Made by a program: the position numbers and the translations under genes
Assembly: GCA_903929425.1 (NCBI GenBank)
Contig: CAIYUO010000097.1
Span: 1-37,652, forward strand
Reading direction: 5' to 3'
Length of the DNA stretch: 37,652 bases
From: an uncultured Bacteroidota bacterium
Lineage (GTDB): Bacteria > Bacteroidota > Bacteroidia > Chitinophagales > Chitinophagaceae
Part shown: piece by piece, positions 25,448 to 33,658 of the stretch
Numbering within the stretch: position 1 is the first letter of the stretch
Layout of the letters: each line of letters starts with the position of its first letter
The notes under the pieces: generated by a model
What the model saw: the letters and a program-made list of their open reading frames with translations, nothing else
Told to the model about the DNA's origin: nothing
Database searches by the model: none

Positions 25448-26332
25448 TTAATGTTCTTTCAAAACAATGTCATATAAATGTTGAATTAAACCGTCGGCCA
25501 AACCAATTTTAGGTACTAAAATTTGTTCAACACCGCACCACTTAAATATGTTATTGTAAATTAATAAAGCTGGAACAATCACCTCTGCGCGGTCTTTTTT
25601 AATATTGTATTTTTTCATCCTTTCTTCGACACTTAATTGCTGCATATCCTTATGCATTTCCCTTACTGGGCCAGCTAATAAGTATATATCATCCTTGGAT
25701 CTAAGCAGTGAGTAAATTTTATTGATATTGCCGCCTGAACCAATGCCTGTAATATGCGTATATTTTTTGGCTATGTTTTTACAGGTTTCCTTAAGTTCAT
25801 CCCAGGTTTCGTCCTTAACCTTATTGGTCAGTAACCTTACGGTGCCTATATTAATTGACTTTTGTAAAACTAATTCACTATTATGGTATAGGGTTAATTC
25901 AGTACTACCACCTCCTACGTCCATATATAAATAACTGTCGTTTTTATCTAAAAGTTCGGCAATATGATTTTCATAAATTATTTCGGCTTCTAATTCACCT
26001 GAAATAATTTCAATTTCAATACCTGTTTCAGTTTCAATTTCCTTGATAATTTCTTTGCTATTAGAAGCATCTCGCATTGCGCTGGTGGCGCATGCCATAT
26101 AATGTTCCACCTCATACACCTTCATCAGCTGTTTATAGGCCTTGATGGTATCAATGAGCATCTTTTTTTTACGACTTCCAATAAATCCTTTTTCAAATAC
26201 ATCAAATCCAAGCTGAAGTGGAATACGTAAAATATTTAATCTATTAAACTCAATTTCTTTACCTTCTTTAACAACTTCACTAATCAAAAGTCTTGCTGCG
26301 TTACTTCCAATATCAATGGCGGCTAGTATCAA
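25448..26332 (-). CDS. ppx: Exopolyphosphatase / pppGpp phosphohydrolase (Ppx/GppA family), short form
   Basis: 294 aa. ASKHA-fold phosphate loops: AAIDIGSNAARLL (4-16), DVGGGSTEL (138-146); the catalytic-site segment SGELEA is at 111-116; ATSAMRDASN and GIGSGGNINK are further conserved parts. The C-terminal HD-like domain of E. coli Ppx (~500 aa) is absent, as is usual in this phylum. Role: releases orthophosphate from polyphosphate ends or the 5' phosphate of pppGpp; which cannot be told. It starts 3 nt after the ppk1 stop on the same strand, so the two are an operon controlling polyphosphate. Confidence 0.92.
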   Translation of the reverse strand: MILAAIDIGSNAARLLISEVVKEGKEIEFNRLNILRIPLQLGFDVFEKGFIGSRKKKMLIDTIKAYKQLMKVYEVEHYMACATSAMRDASNSKEIIKEIETETGIEIEIISGELEAEIIYENHIAELLDKNDSYLYMDVGGGSTELTLYHNSELVLQKSINIGTVRLLTNKVKDETWDELKETCKNIAKKYTHITGIGSGGNINKIYSLLRSKDDIYLLAGPVREMHKDMQQLSVEERMKKYNIKKDRAEVIVPALLIYNNIFKWCGVEQILVPKIGLADGLIQHLYDIVLKEH

Positions 26333-26335
26333 TTT

Positions 26336-28399
26336 TTATTTTTTTCCTTTTAAGTACTGGTAAGTCTCTTCCTGTGATTTAAATTTTCTACCTACCAAAG
26401 GTACATATTTATTCATTAATTCAGAGTCAAGCACCCTTGCCTTTTGATTGTCCTTAAGCTGTATATTAATAATATCAATTAATTCCTTTTTTATTAGTTT
26501 GTCATTAATGGGAACTGCAACTTCAATTCTATGATCTAAGTTTCGAACCATCCAGTCCGCACTTGAAATATATACTTTTTCATTTCCATTATTATGAAAA
26601 ATCATAACCCTTGCGTGTTCCAAATATTGGTCTACAATACTGATAGCGTTTAATTTGGCATTCATTTTATCATGATTCGCTTTTAGGGTGGTTATTCCCC
26701 TAATGATTAAATGCACCTCCACATTTTCCTTTACGGCTTTATATAAATGCTCAATTAAAACAACATCAGTTACTGAGTTTAATTTTACAATGATTTGCGC
26801 CTTTTTACCTTTTTTGGCATTTGCAATTTCATTATTGATGAATTCAATAATTGAGTTTCGCATGTTAATGGGTGAAATCAGTAAATTGCGCATTTTTGCA
26901 ATTGGCTTATCCCCTAATTGCCAGTTTTCTAAATAATTAAAAATTCGATTTGCTTCATTCATTATAGTAGTTGAAGCAGTTAATAAACAATGGTCGGCAT
27001 ACACCCTTGCTGTTTTTTCATTTAAATTACCCGTACTAATAAAACCATATTTCACTAACCTTGTACCTAGCTTTTTTTGAATGATGCAAAGTTTTGCATG
27101 CACTTTTTTATTGGGAACCCCTACTAACACATTAATGCCCTCTTCCTCCATAATGGTTTTCCATTCTAAATTGGCTTCCTCGTCAAATCGTGCTTTTAGT
27201 TCTAAAAACACCGTTACTTGTTTACCATTTCGGGCAGCATTAATTAAGGCATTAATTACTTTTGAATTGCTTGCCAATCGATAGGCTGTAATTTTGATAC
27301 TCACCACCGTATCATCCATAGCCGCTTCTCTCAACATATCAATAATAGGATCGTAGCTATGATATGGAAAATGTAACATCACATCCTTTTTTAACACTAC
27401 ATCCGATATTAAATCCTTTTTCTTAAAAGCGGGATGTATAAGTGCTGCCGGGCGACTACTTTTTACAGGGATTACATTTGGGAAATCCATGAAATGTCTG
27501 AAATTATGAATATGCCCACCTGGAATAATACTGCTTTTACGAGATAATTTTAATTTTTGAATTAAAAATTCTAAAATTTCAGCATTCATCTCTTTTTCGT
27601 ATACAAAACGTACTGGCTTTCCTTTACGTCGGTTTTTAATTCCCTTTGAAATTTTATCAATAAAATTCATACCAATTTCTTGATCTAAATCTATCTCAGC
27701 GTCTTTGGTGATTTTAAATATATGCGCTTCAAATTTATTAAATTTAAAATGCGAGAATATAATAGGGAGGTTAAATCTAATTAAATCCTCAAGCAATATA
27801 ATACTGGATGTACCTGCTTTAGAAGGTAATTGAATAAAGCGACCTATTGACCTTGACGGCACTTCAATGAGCGAAAACTTTTGGTTGTAAGCATTGTTTT
27901 TATTGCTCATTACTATAGCCATATACAAGCTCTTATCCCTTAAATAGGGCAACTCAGGTACATTTTCAATCATTAAGGGAATGATATAAGGTCGCACTTC
28001 GTCATCGAAATATTGCTTCACAAAATGCTTTTGTTCAATGGTCAATTTTTTATCATCCACCAGTAATACTTTATTGGCTTTTAGCTCCTTATTAATATTT
28101 TGCCATATTCTATTAAACTCATTTTGTTGCTTTAGTACAATGGTTTGTATTTGATCCAATATAGCTTGAGGACTTTCAATTAGGTCGATGCCATTTATAT
28201 TGCCTTTTTTATTGACAAACTCAGACATTCTTTTTAAGGTGGCTACGCGTACCCTAAAAAATTCATCCAAATTATTGGAAAATATACCTAAAAATCGAAC
28301 CCTATCACTTAATGACACAGTCGGATCATTGGCCTCTTGCAATACACGACCATTAAAACTTAACCAACTAATATCCCTTGCTATAAATTTGTCTTTCAT
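26336..28399 (-). CDS. ppk1: Polyphosphate kinase 1
   Basis: 687 aa, full length for Ppk1. N domain with ARDISWLSFNGRVLQEA; head domain; first HKD-type phospholipase-D-like domain with KVHAKLCII, whose His434 matches the autophosphorylated His435 of E. coli, then YGFISTGNLNEKTARVYADH; second domain with VDQYLEHARVMIF, His595 matching E. coli His592, then KVYISSADWMVRNLDHR. Role: reversible polymerisation of ATP gamma-phosphate into polyphosphate at the inner membrane. Operon with ppx, 3 nt apart. Divergent from the LpxH-like gene across 135 nt of AT-rich DNA. Confidence 0.97.
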   Translation of the reverse strand: MKDKFIARDISWLSFNGRVLQEANDPTVSLSDRVRFLGIFSNNLDEFFRVRVATLKRMSEFVNKKGNINGIDLIESPQAILDQIQTIVLKQQNEFNRIWQNINKELKANKVLLVDDKKLTIEQKHFVKQYFDDEVRPYIIPLMIENVPELPYLRDKSLYMAIVMSNKNNAYNQKFSLIEVPSRSIGRFIQLPSKAGTSSIILLEDLIRFNLPIIFSHFKFNKFEAHIFKITKDAEIDLDQEIGMNFIDKISKGIKNRRKGKPVRFVYEKEMNAEILEFLIQKLKLSRKSSIIPGGHIHNFRHFMDFPNVIPVKSSRPAALIHPAFKKKDLISDVVLKKDVMLHFPYHSYDPIIDMLREAAMDDTVVSIKITAYRLASNSKVINALINAARNGKQVTVFLELKARFDEEANLEWKTIMEEEGINVLVGVPNKKVHAKLCIIQKKLGTRLVKYGFISTGNLNEKTARVYADHCLLTASTTIMNEANRIFNYLENWQLGDKPIAKMRNLLISPINMRNSIIEFINNEIANAKKGKKAQIIVKLNSVTDVVLIEHLYKAVKENVEVHLIIRGITTLKANHDKMNAKLNAISIVDQYLEHARVMIFHNNGNEKVYISSADWMVRNLDHRIEVAVPINDKLIKKELIDIINIQLKDNQKARVLDSELMNKYVPLVGRKFKSQEETYQYLKGKK

Positions 28400-28534
28400 A
28401 AGATGTTCAATTTCAATACGAATTTATCAAAACTAATAAATGCTTTAATATATGGTCATTAAGTTAATGATTTATTAATAATTAATGAGCAATTTATCGA
28501 TTCATTTAAACGTATTTTACATAAATTACTACCC

Positions 28535-29377
28535 ATGGATAAACGTGAAATGGATGTTTGCGTTATTAGTGACATACATTTAGGCACATTTGGATGCCAA
28601 GCTAAGGAAGTATTAAACTACTTAAAAAGTATTCAACCAAAAACCTTGATTTTAAACGGAGATATTATTGATATCTGGCAGTTTAATAAGCGTTTTTTCC
28701 CTGCGAGTCATATGGCTGTTATTAAACAAATTTTTAGCATGGCTAGTAAGGGAGCCAAAGTAGTATATATTACTGGCAATCATGATGAAGCCCTTCGTAA
28801 ATATGCCGATTTTGAAATGGGAAATATCCAATTAACGGATAAAATTGTATTTGAAATAAATGGTGAAAAAAACTGGGTATTTCATGGTGATGTATTTGAT
28901 AGAACGACTAAAGGAAGTGCAAAAATTTTAGCTAAATTAGGTGGATACGGATATGACTTATTGATTTTGTTAAACAGCCTTTTTAACTGGATTTCAAGAT
29001 TAATGGGTAGAGAAAAGTTAAGTTTTAGTAAAAAGGTGAAAAATGGGGTGAAACAAGCAGTTTCTTGGATTGGTAATTTTGAACAAACTGCTGCTGAATT
29101 GGCTATTGAAAATGGTTATCAATATGTTATATGTGGCCATATTCACCAACCACAACAAAGAGTGGTTACCACTGAAAAAGGGTCAGTTACTTATTTAAAT
29201 AGCGGTGATTGGATCGAAAATTCTACCTCATTAGAGTATTATGATAATGCTTGGCATTTATACCAATATGACCCTAAGCAATTTGAGCATTTGTCATCTG
29301 AAAAAATTAAAATCGTACATTTGAATACGGAACTAAATGTAATGACGAAGGAGGTAGCTTTTCAGGTTTCTCTATAA
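28535..29377 (+). CDS. LpxH-like metallophosphoesterase (UDP-2,3-diacylglucosamine pyrophosphatase family)
   Basis: 280 aa. Calcineurin-type metal motifs in order: SDIHLG (Asp13, His15), NGDIIDIW (Asp43), GNHDE (Asn82, His83), VFHGD (His117), CGHIHQP. The IDIW after the second motif and the mostly helical insert between HGD and GHIH are features of the LpxH/LpxH2-like group, so the substrate may be UDP-diacylglucosamine or another membrane-linked nucleotide-sugar. It could equally act on another phosphoester. First gene of a tight three-gene operon with a glycosyltransferase 9 nt downstream, which favours a role in lipid or glycan assembly at the inner membrane. Confidence 0.85.
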   Translation: MDKREMDVCVISDIHLGTFGCQAKEVLNYLKSIQPKTLILNGDIIDIWQFNKRFFPASHMAVIKQIFSMASKGAKVVYITGNHDEALRKYADFEMGNIQLTDKIVFEINGEKNWVFHGDVFDRTTKGSAKILAKLGGYGYDLLILLNSLFNWISRLMGREKLSFSKKVKNGVKQAVSWIGNFEQTAAELAIENGYQYVICGHIHQPQQRVVTTEKGSVTYLNSGDWIENSTSLEYYDNAWHLYQYDPKQFEHLSSEKIKIVHLNTELNVMTKEVAFQVSL

Positions 29378-29386
29378 TAGGCTTTC

Positions 29387-30376
29387 ATGAAAATATTTTA
29401 CGCGATTCAAGGTACTGGTAATGGCCATTTAAGCAGGGCCGTTGAATTGTATCCTTTTTTGAAAAAATATGGAGAGGTTGATTTTTTTTTAAGCGGTTCC
29501 AATGCCCATTTAAATAGTGTTATTCCAATTAAATATAGGAGCAAGGGGGTAAGTTTATTTTATAAAAATACAGGTGGCCTTGACTATTTAAAAATAATCA
29601 GTTCTTTGTCATACCATGTAATTAATGATGCTAAAAATTTGCCTGTTGAAAAGTACGACTTAGTCATTAATGATTTTGATTTTGTAACCTCTTTAGCCTG
29701 CTCCTTTAAAAAGGTACATAGCATTCATTTTGGTCATCAAGCTAGCTTTCAAAGCAAAAAAACACCAAGGGCTAACCACCATAGTTTTATTGGGAATTTA
29801 ATACTTGAAAAATTTGTAAAAAGTGATGCTCATATTGGATTGCATTTCGAACAATATGATAAAAACATTTATAATCCCATTATAAAAAGTGAAATCATCC
29901 AAGCCAATCCAATCAATGATGGTCATATAACTGTTTATTTACCACAATATTCAATTGATTTTTTAGCGCCTCATTTTTTAGGACAACCTCAATTTCATTT
30001 TGAAGTATTTACAAAACAAGTTGATCGTATTGTATGTAATAAAAATATCACCTATTATCCTATTAATAACGAGCAATTTACAAGTAGCCTTATAAGGTGT
30101 TATGGTATTATAACAGCTGGCGGCTTTGAAACCCCTGCTGAAGCCATGTATATGAATAAAAAAGTGTTAAGTATCCCAATTCTAAAACATTTTGAACAAG
30201 CATGTAATGCGAAAGCACTTGAAAACATGGGTGTGATGGTTTTGGAAAAAATTAACCATGATTTTAGTAAACAATTTGTTAATTGGGTTGAACATAAAAA
30301 ACCTATAATTTTATCTTTAAAACATAGTACTGAGGATATTATAGACATACTCATCAATACAAAAAAAAATAATTAA
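29387..30376 (+). CDS. Glycosyltransferase, MurG/MGT-like GT-B fold
   Basis: 329 aa. N-terminal acceptor domain begins FYAIQGTGNGHLSRAVEL, the glycine-rich loop of MurG/MGT-like GT-B enzymes. The C-terminal donor site reads ITAGGFETPAEAMYMNKKVLSIP, the GGxET..EA motif that holds the nucleotide sugar. There is no membrane segment; peripheral attachment to the inner membrane is typical. Substrates unknown. It resembles the uncharacterised MJ1255/VC2487-type family. Its start is 9 nt after the LpxH-like gene and its stop is 2 nt before the next ATG, so the three are co-transcribed. Confidence 0.85.
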   Translation: MKIFYAIQGTGNGHLSRAVELYPFLKKYGEVDFFLSGSNAHLNSVIPIKYRSKGVSLFYKNTGGLDYLKIISSLSYHVINDAKNLPVEKYDLVINDFDFVTSLACSFKKVHSIHFGHQASFQSKKTPRANHHSFIGNLILEKFVKSDAHIGLHFEQYDKNIYNPIIKSEIIQANPINDGHITVYLPQYSIDFLAPHFLGQPQFHFEVFTKQVDRIVCNKNITYYPINNEQFTSSLIRCYGIITAGGFETPAEAMYMNKKVLSIPILKHFEQACNAKALENMGVMVLEKINHDFSKQFVNWVEHKKPIILSLKHSTEDIIDILINTKKNN

Positions 30377-30378
30377 AT

Positions 30379-30723
30379 ATGTACACAATTCTTAATCAAA
30401 AAGGGGAAGCAGTTGCTTATATTCAAAACATGATGATCATGGATTTGTCTCAAGAGCATGTACACGGTATTTTAATTGGGGATTGTTTCTTTGGAAAAAA
30501 AGACCACCTAATTGGTAAAATATTTAACAAAACAGCCTATTTGGCAAATGGTGAAATTGTTGGAAAAGTGGTTCAAAATTTGGAATACAAAAATGTTCCT
30601 TTGAAAAAGGCCAATATGCAAACCGCCTGGGATATTTTATCTAATATCAAAAATCATACAAGTCCTTGGATTGAGGAAACAACAAATTGGTCTGATAAAC
30701 CCATTTTATTTCATTTGTTGTAA
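30379..30723 (+). CDS. Small repeat protein, possibly 4-fold beta-flower domain
   Basis: 114 aa, cytosolic, no cysteine-rich or catalytic motif. The first ~75 residues contain short glycine-centred beta units that resemble each other (KGEAVAYI, HGILIGD, KDHLIGKIF, NGEIVGKVV), as in the 4-fold beta-flower family of small proteins. The C-terminal part (AWDILSNIK to PILFHLL) is unlike any family I know. Start 2 nt after the glycosyltransferase stop, so it is the last gene of the 28535-30723 operon. Function unknown; the fold assignment is a guess from the repeat pattern. Confidence 0.5.
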   Translation: MYTILNQKGEAVAYIQNMMIMDLSQEHVHGILIGDCFFGKKDHLIGKIFNKTAYLANGEIVGKVVQNLEYKNVPLKKANMQTAWDILSNIKNHTSPWIEETTNWSDKPILFHLL

Positions 30724-30772
30724 ATTTTATTTTTATGCTTTAGGCTCCAGCAGTAGCTTAGCAATACATCAA

Positions 30773-30812
30773 GTTAACATTTAAGTAATAATAACTTAAC
30801 ATTTGGATAATG
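30773..30812 (+). promoter_or_regulatory. 22-bp (2 x 11) tandem direct repeat upstream of second receptor
   Basis: TTAACATTT occurs at 30774 and again at 30796, exactly 22 bp apart, and the 18-nt stretches 30772-30789 and 30794-30811 agree at 14 positions. In an 11-bp register the half-sites are GTTAACA (30773), AGTAATA (30784), CTTAACA (30795) and GATAATG (30806). This is the same spacing and core as the array before the receptor gene at 20611. Binding of a PhoB-like regulator is inference. Confidence 0.5.
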
Positions 30813-30843
30813 TGTTGAAGTGTGTTTAACAATTTTGCCAATT

Positions 30844-30851
30844 TAACTTTG
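30844..30851 (+). promoter_or_regulatory. -7 promoter box of second receptor gene
   Basis: TAACTTTG matches TAnnTTTG fully and lies 21 nt before the ATG at 30873. It argues against the in-frame GTG at 30822, which would lie upstream of the transcript start. Confidence 0.5.
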
Positions 30852-30872
30852 CCATTCATTAAACATTTTCAC

Positions 30873-33638
30873 ATGAATGGTAATTTATTAACGCAAAAAC
30901 TAAACTGCGTTATTCTTCCAATTTTACTATTGTTTACATTAAACAGCTTTGCAGGTGATATCAAAGGCCGAGTTGTAGATGCAAGTAATGGAGAGCCTCT
31001 TGTAGGCGCAACGGTATCTATTAACAACAAAACAGTGTTGGTTAAATTGGACGGTACTTATAATTTTAAAAATATAAGTACAGGAAAGTATGCTATTAAA
31101 GTAACTTACGCAGGCTTTAAGTCAGCTTCACAAGAAGTTGCCTTAAATAATGCTAGTGATGTAAAGGTAGTAGATATTAACCTTGAGCCAACTTCCTCAG
31201 CATTATCATCAGTTACTGTAAGTTCAAATGGAAAAGACAACGACAAGTCAGTAAGAAGATTAGAAAAAGTGGCTGACCCCATTATAAATGTATTGTCATC
31301 AAAAAATATTCAATTATTACCAGACATCACCGTAGCCAATGCTTTACAAAGAGTAAGTGGTGTAACGATTGAAAAAAGTAGTTCAGGTGAGGCAAGATAT
31401 CCAATTATTAGAGGTATGGAAAAAAGATACATTAATACCTTAGTGAATGGTATCAAAATTCCTAGTCCAGATAATAAAAATAGATTTATTCCTTTGGATT
31501 TATTCCCTTCAGAATTATTAGAGCGTTTGGAAGTAGGTAAAAGTTTAACTCCAAGTATGGAAGGTGATGCCATTGGAGGTACTATTAACCTAGTTATGAA
31601 GGACGCGCCGGATCGTTTAATTTTACAAGCGAATGCGGCAGCAGGATTTAACACATCCTTCCCTGATCAACAATTTAGCAAGTTTGATAATTCAACAATG
31701 AATTACTCAGCGCCAAGCCAAAGAATTGGTGCAACATATGCTGCTAATTTAAATGATTTGCCTGTAGCACATTTAAACTATACCAATGTTTCAAATCCAG
31801 TTAACTCCACTTTTGGATTAACTGCTGGAAACAGATTTGGAAAAAATAATCAATTTGGATTTATTGTTTCTGGTAGTTTTCAAAACATTTATCGTGGAGC
31901 TACTTCCAATTTCTTTTTACCTAACTCCCAACCAGGTTTAAATAATATTCCTTTATTCTCTGATCTACAATTAAGAAAATATTCTGTTCAAAGTCAAAGA
32001 AAAGGATTGAATGCTAAATTAGATTACCGTATTAATAAGAACAACAAAATTGCAATCATTAATACTTATGTTAATTTAGATGATTTCACGACTCGTTTTA
32101 TTTGGGATACAGTAGCTTTAAACTCAGTGGTTGATAATTCACAAAGAAGTCAATGGACCTTCCAGTCAATCAATAACACTACTTTACAGGGGGAACATAA
32201 ATTATCAAGTTCCGATAAAATTGATTGGTCAATAGCGAATTCATTAGCTAAAAGTAAAACACCTGATCAGTCAACCTTTACACATCAATACGCTATTGTT
32301 GCAACAAGTTTAACTGCAGACAAATTGCAATCCATGTCAAGAATTTGGACAAGCAATAGAGATAAAGACATTTCTGCTTATTTGAATTATACCAAAAACA
32401 CTAGTTTATTGGGTCGAGATTTAGAATTAAAGGCAGGTGGTTTATATAGAGACAAAAACAGAGATAATTTTTACATTGCTTATTCTTTAAAACCTTTGTT
32501 AGGTTCTGTATATAGCAATATTAATAATGCACAGTTCATATTCAATCCAGCAAGTGATGGAGCACCAGGATTAAATGGTAATAACTACACTTTTGAAGAA
32601 AAAATCACGGCTGGTTATTTACAAGGTAAATGGAACTTGTCAAGCCGTCTTGAATTATTAGGTGGATTAAGAGCAGAAGGAACTAATCAACACTATGAGA
32701 CTTTATTGTCTAATGACGTTCAGGCAAAATCTGGCACAATCACTTATACCGATTTACTACCTAGTGCTCAAATGAAATTTGCAATTACGCCTAATCAAAA
32801 TTTACGTTTTGCTTATTATAGAGCTATCGCAAGACCTGGTTTTTCTGAATTAATTCCTGATGGTGCGGATGGTGAATTTTTTAAAGAAGTGGGAGATCCT
32901 ATTAATTTAAAACATACCGTTGCTGATAATTTAGATATTCGTTATGAATTATATAGCAAAGGATCAGATCAATTATTGTTGGGTGGTTTTTATAAGGACA
33001 TCCAAAACCCAATTGAGATTTCAGCGGTGAAGCCAAAAAACATTAATAGTTTGTATTTGCAACCAGTAAATATTGGTAAAGCAACTAACTATGGTTTTGA
33101 AGCAGTTGCTGCGAAATTCATTGGTTCATTCGGAATTTCTGCAAATTATACCTTTACCAATTCAAGTATTACCAATGATAGTTTAATATTCTCATACCGT
33201 AATACGGCTGGTCAAATTGTATCAAAGCGTGTGTCTGAAACAAGACCATTACAAGGACAATCCAATCACGTAGGTAATGTGTCATTCATATACAAAAATC
33301 CAAAAATTGGTTTCGATTTCCAAGCTGCAGTTGTTTACACAGGAGAGCGTATTAGTTTTGTTAGCCCTTATGCTGGCTTAAATTACTGGCAGTCTCCAAC
33401 AACACAGTTGGACCTTTCATTTGAAAAGAAATTTGGTAAACACCTTTCTTTTTATGGAAAAATCAACAACTTAACGGATGCACCATTGGAATTATCATTA
33501 CACCAGTCATATGATACTTACATAGCGGGTAGTGGTTCAAGACCATTAGCATTACAATCCGATCCAGCAAATAAAATAATTATCCAAAAGGATTTTTATA
33601 GAACTACTTATTTATTTGGAATCCGTTACAAACTTTAA
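30873..33638 (+). CDS. TonB-dependent outer-membrane receptor, paralogue of the 20611 receptor
   Basis: 921 aa from the ATG at 30873. Signal peptide ~1-28 (ending NSFAG); carboxypeptidase-regulatory-like domain ~29-107 (GRVVDASNGEPLVGATVSI, TYAGFKS); SSVTVSS as Ton-box-like stretch; plug with ANALQRVSGVTIEK, PIIRGMEKRYINTLVNG (177-193), PLDLFPSELLERLEV and GDAIGGTINLVMK; barrel ending FGIRYKL. It shares plug signatures with the receptor at 20611. A lipoprotein gene follows after 20 nt and then a secreted phosphoesterase and a phosphatase, so the imported ligand may be a phosphorus compound (inferred). Confidence 0.93.
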   Translation: MNGNLLTQKLNCVILPILLLFTLNSFAGDIKGRVVDASNGEPLVGATVSINNKTVLVKLDGTYNFKNISTGKYAIKVTYAGFKSASQEVALNNASDVKVVDINLEPTSSALSSVTVSSNGKDNDKSVRRLEKVADPIINVLSSKNIQLLPDITVANALQRVSGVTIEKSSSGEARYPIIRGMEKRYINTLVNGIKIPSPDNKNRFIPLDLFPSELLERLEVGKSLTPSMEGDAIGGTINLVMKDAPDRLILQANAAAGFNTSFPDQQFSKFDNSTMNYSAPSQRIGATYAANLNDLPVAHLNYTNVSNPVNSTFGLTAGNRFGKNNQFGFIVSGSFQNIYRGATSNFFLPNSQPGLNNIPLFSDLQLRKYSVQSQRKGLNAKLDYRINKNNKIAIINTYVNLDDFTTRFIWDTVALNSVVDNSQRSQWTFQSINNTTLQGEHKLSSSDKIDWSIANSLAKSKTPDQSTFTHQYAIVATSLTADKLQSMSRIWTSNRDKDISAYLNYTKNTSLLGRDLELKAGGLYRDKNRDNFYIAYSLKPLLGSVYSNINNAQFIFNPASDGAPGLNGNNYTFEEKITAGYLQGKWNLSSRLELLGGLRAEGTNQHYETLLSNDVQAKSGTITYTDLLPSAQMKFAITPNQNLRFAYYRAIARPGFSELIPDGADGEFFKEVGDPINLKHTVADNLDIRYELYSKGSDQLLLGGFYKDIQNPIEISAVKPKNINSLYLQPVNIGKATNYGFEAVAAKFIGSFGISANYTFTNSSITNDSLIFSYRNTAGQIVSKRVSETRPLQGQSNHVGNVSFIYKNPKIGFDFQAAVVYTGERISFVSPYAGLNYWQSPTTQLDLSFEKKFGKHLSFYGKINNLTDAPLELSLHQSYDTYIAGSGSRPLALQSDPANKIIIQKDFYRTTYLFGIRYKL

Positions 33639-33658
33639 TTAAAATTTAATTCTATAAA

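Noticed and set aside
28464..28480. TTAATG and TTAATA 11 bp apart in the ppk1/LpxH-like divergent region, as a third Pho-like operator
   Set aside because: Only two half-sites, no G or C positions matching the other arrays, and the region is so AT-rich that such a pair is expected by chance.
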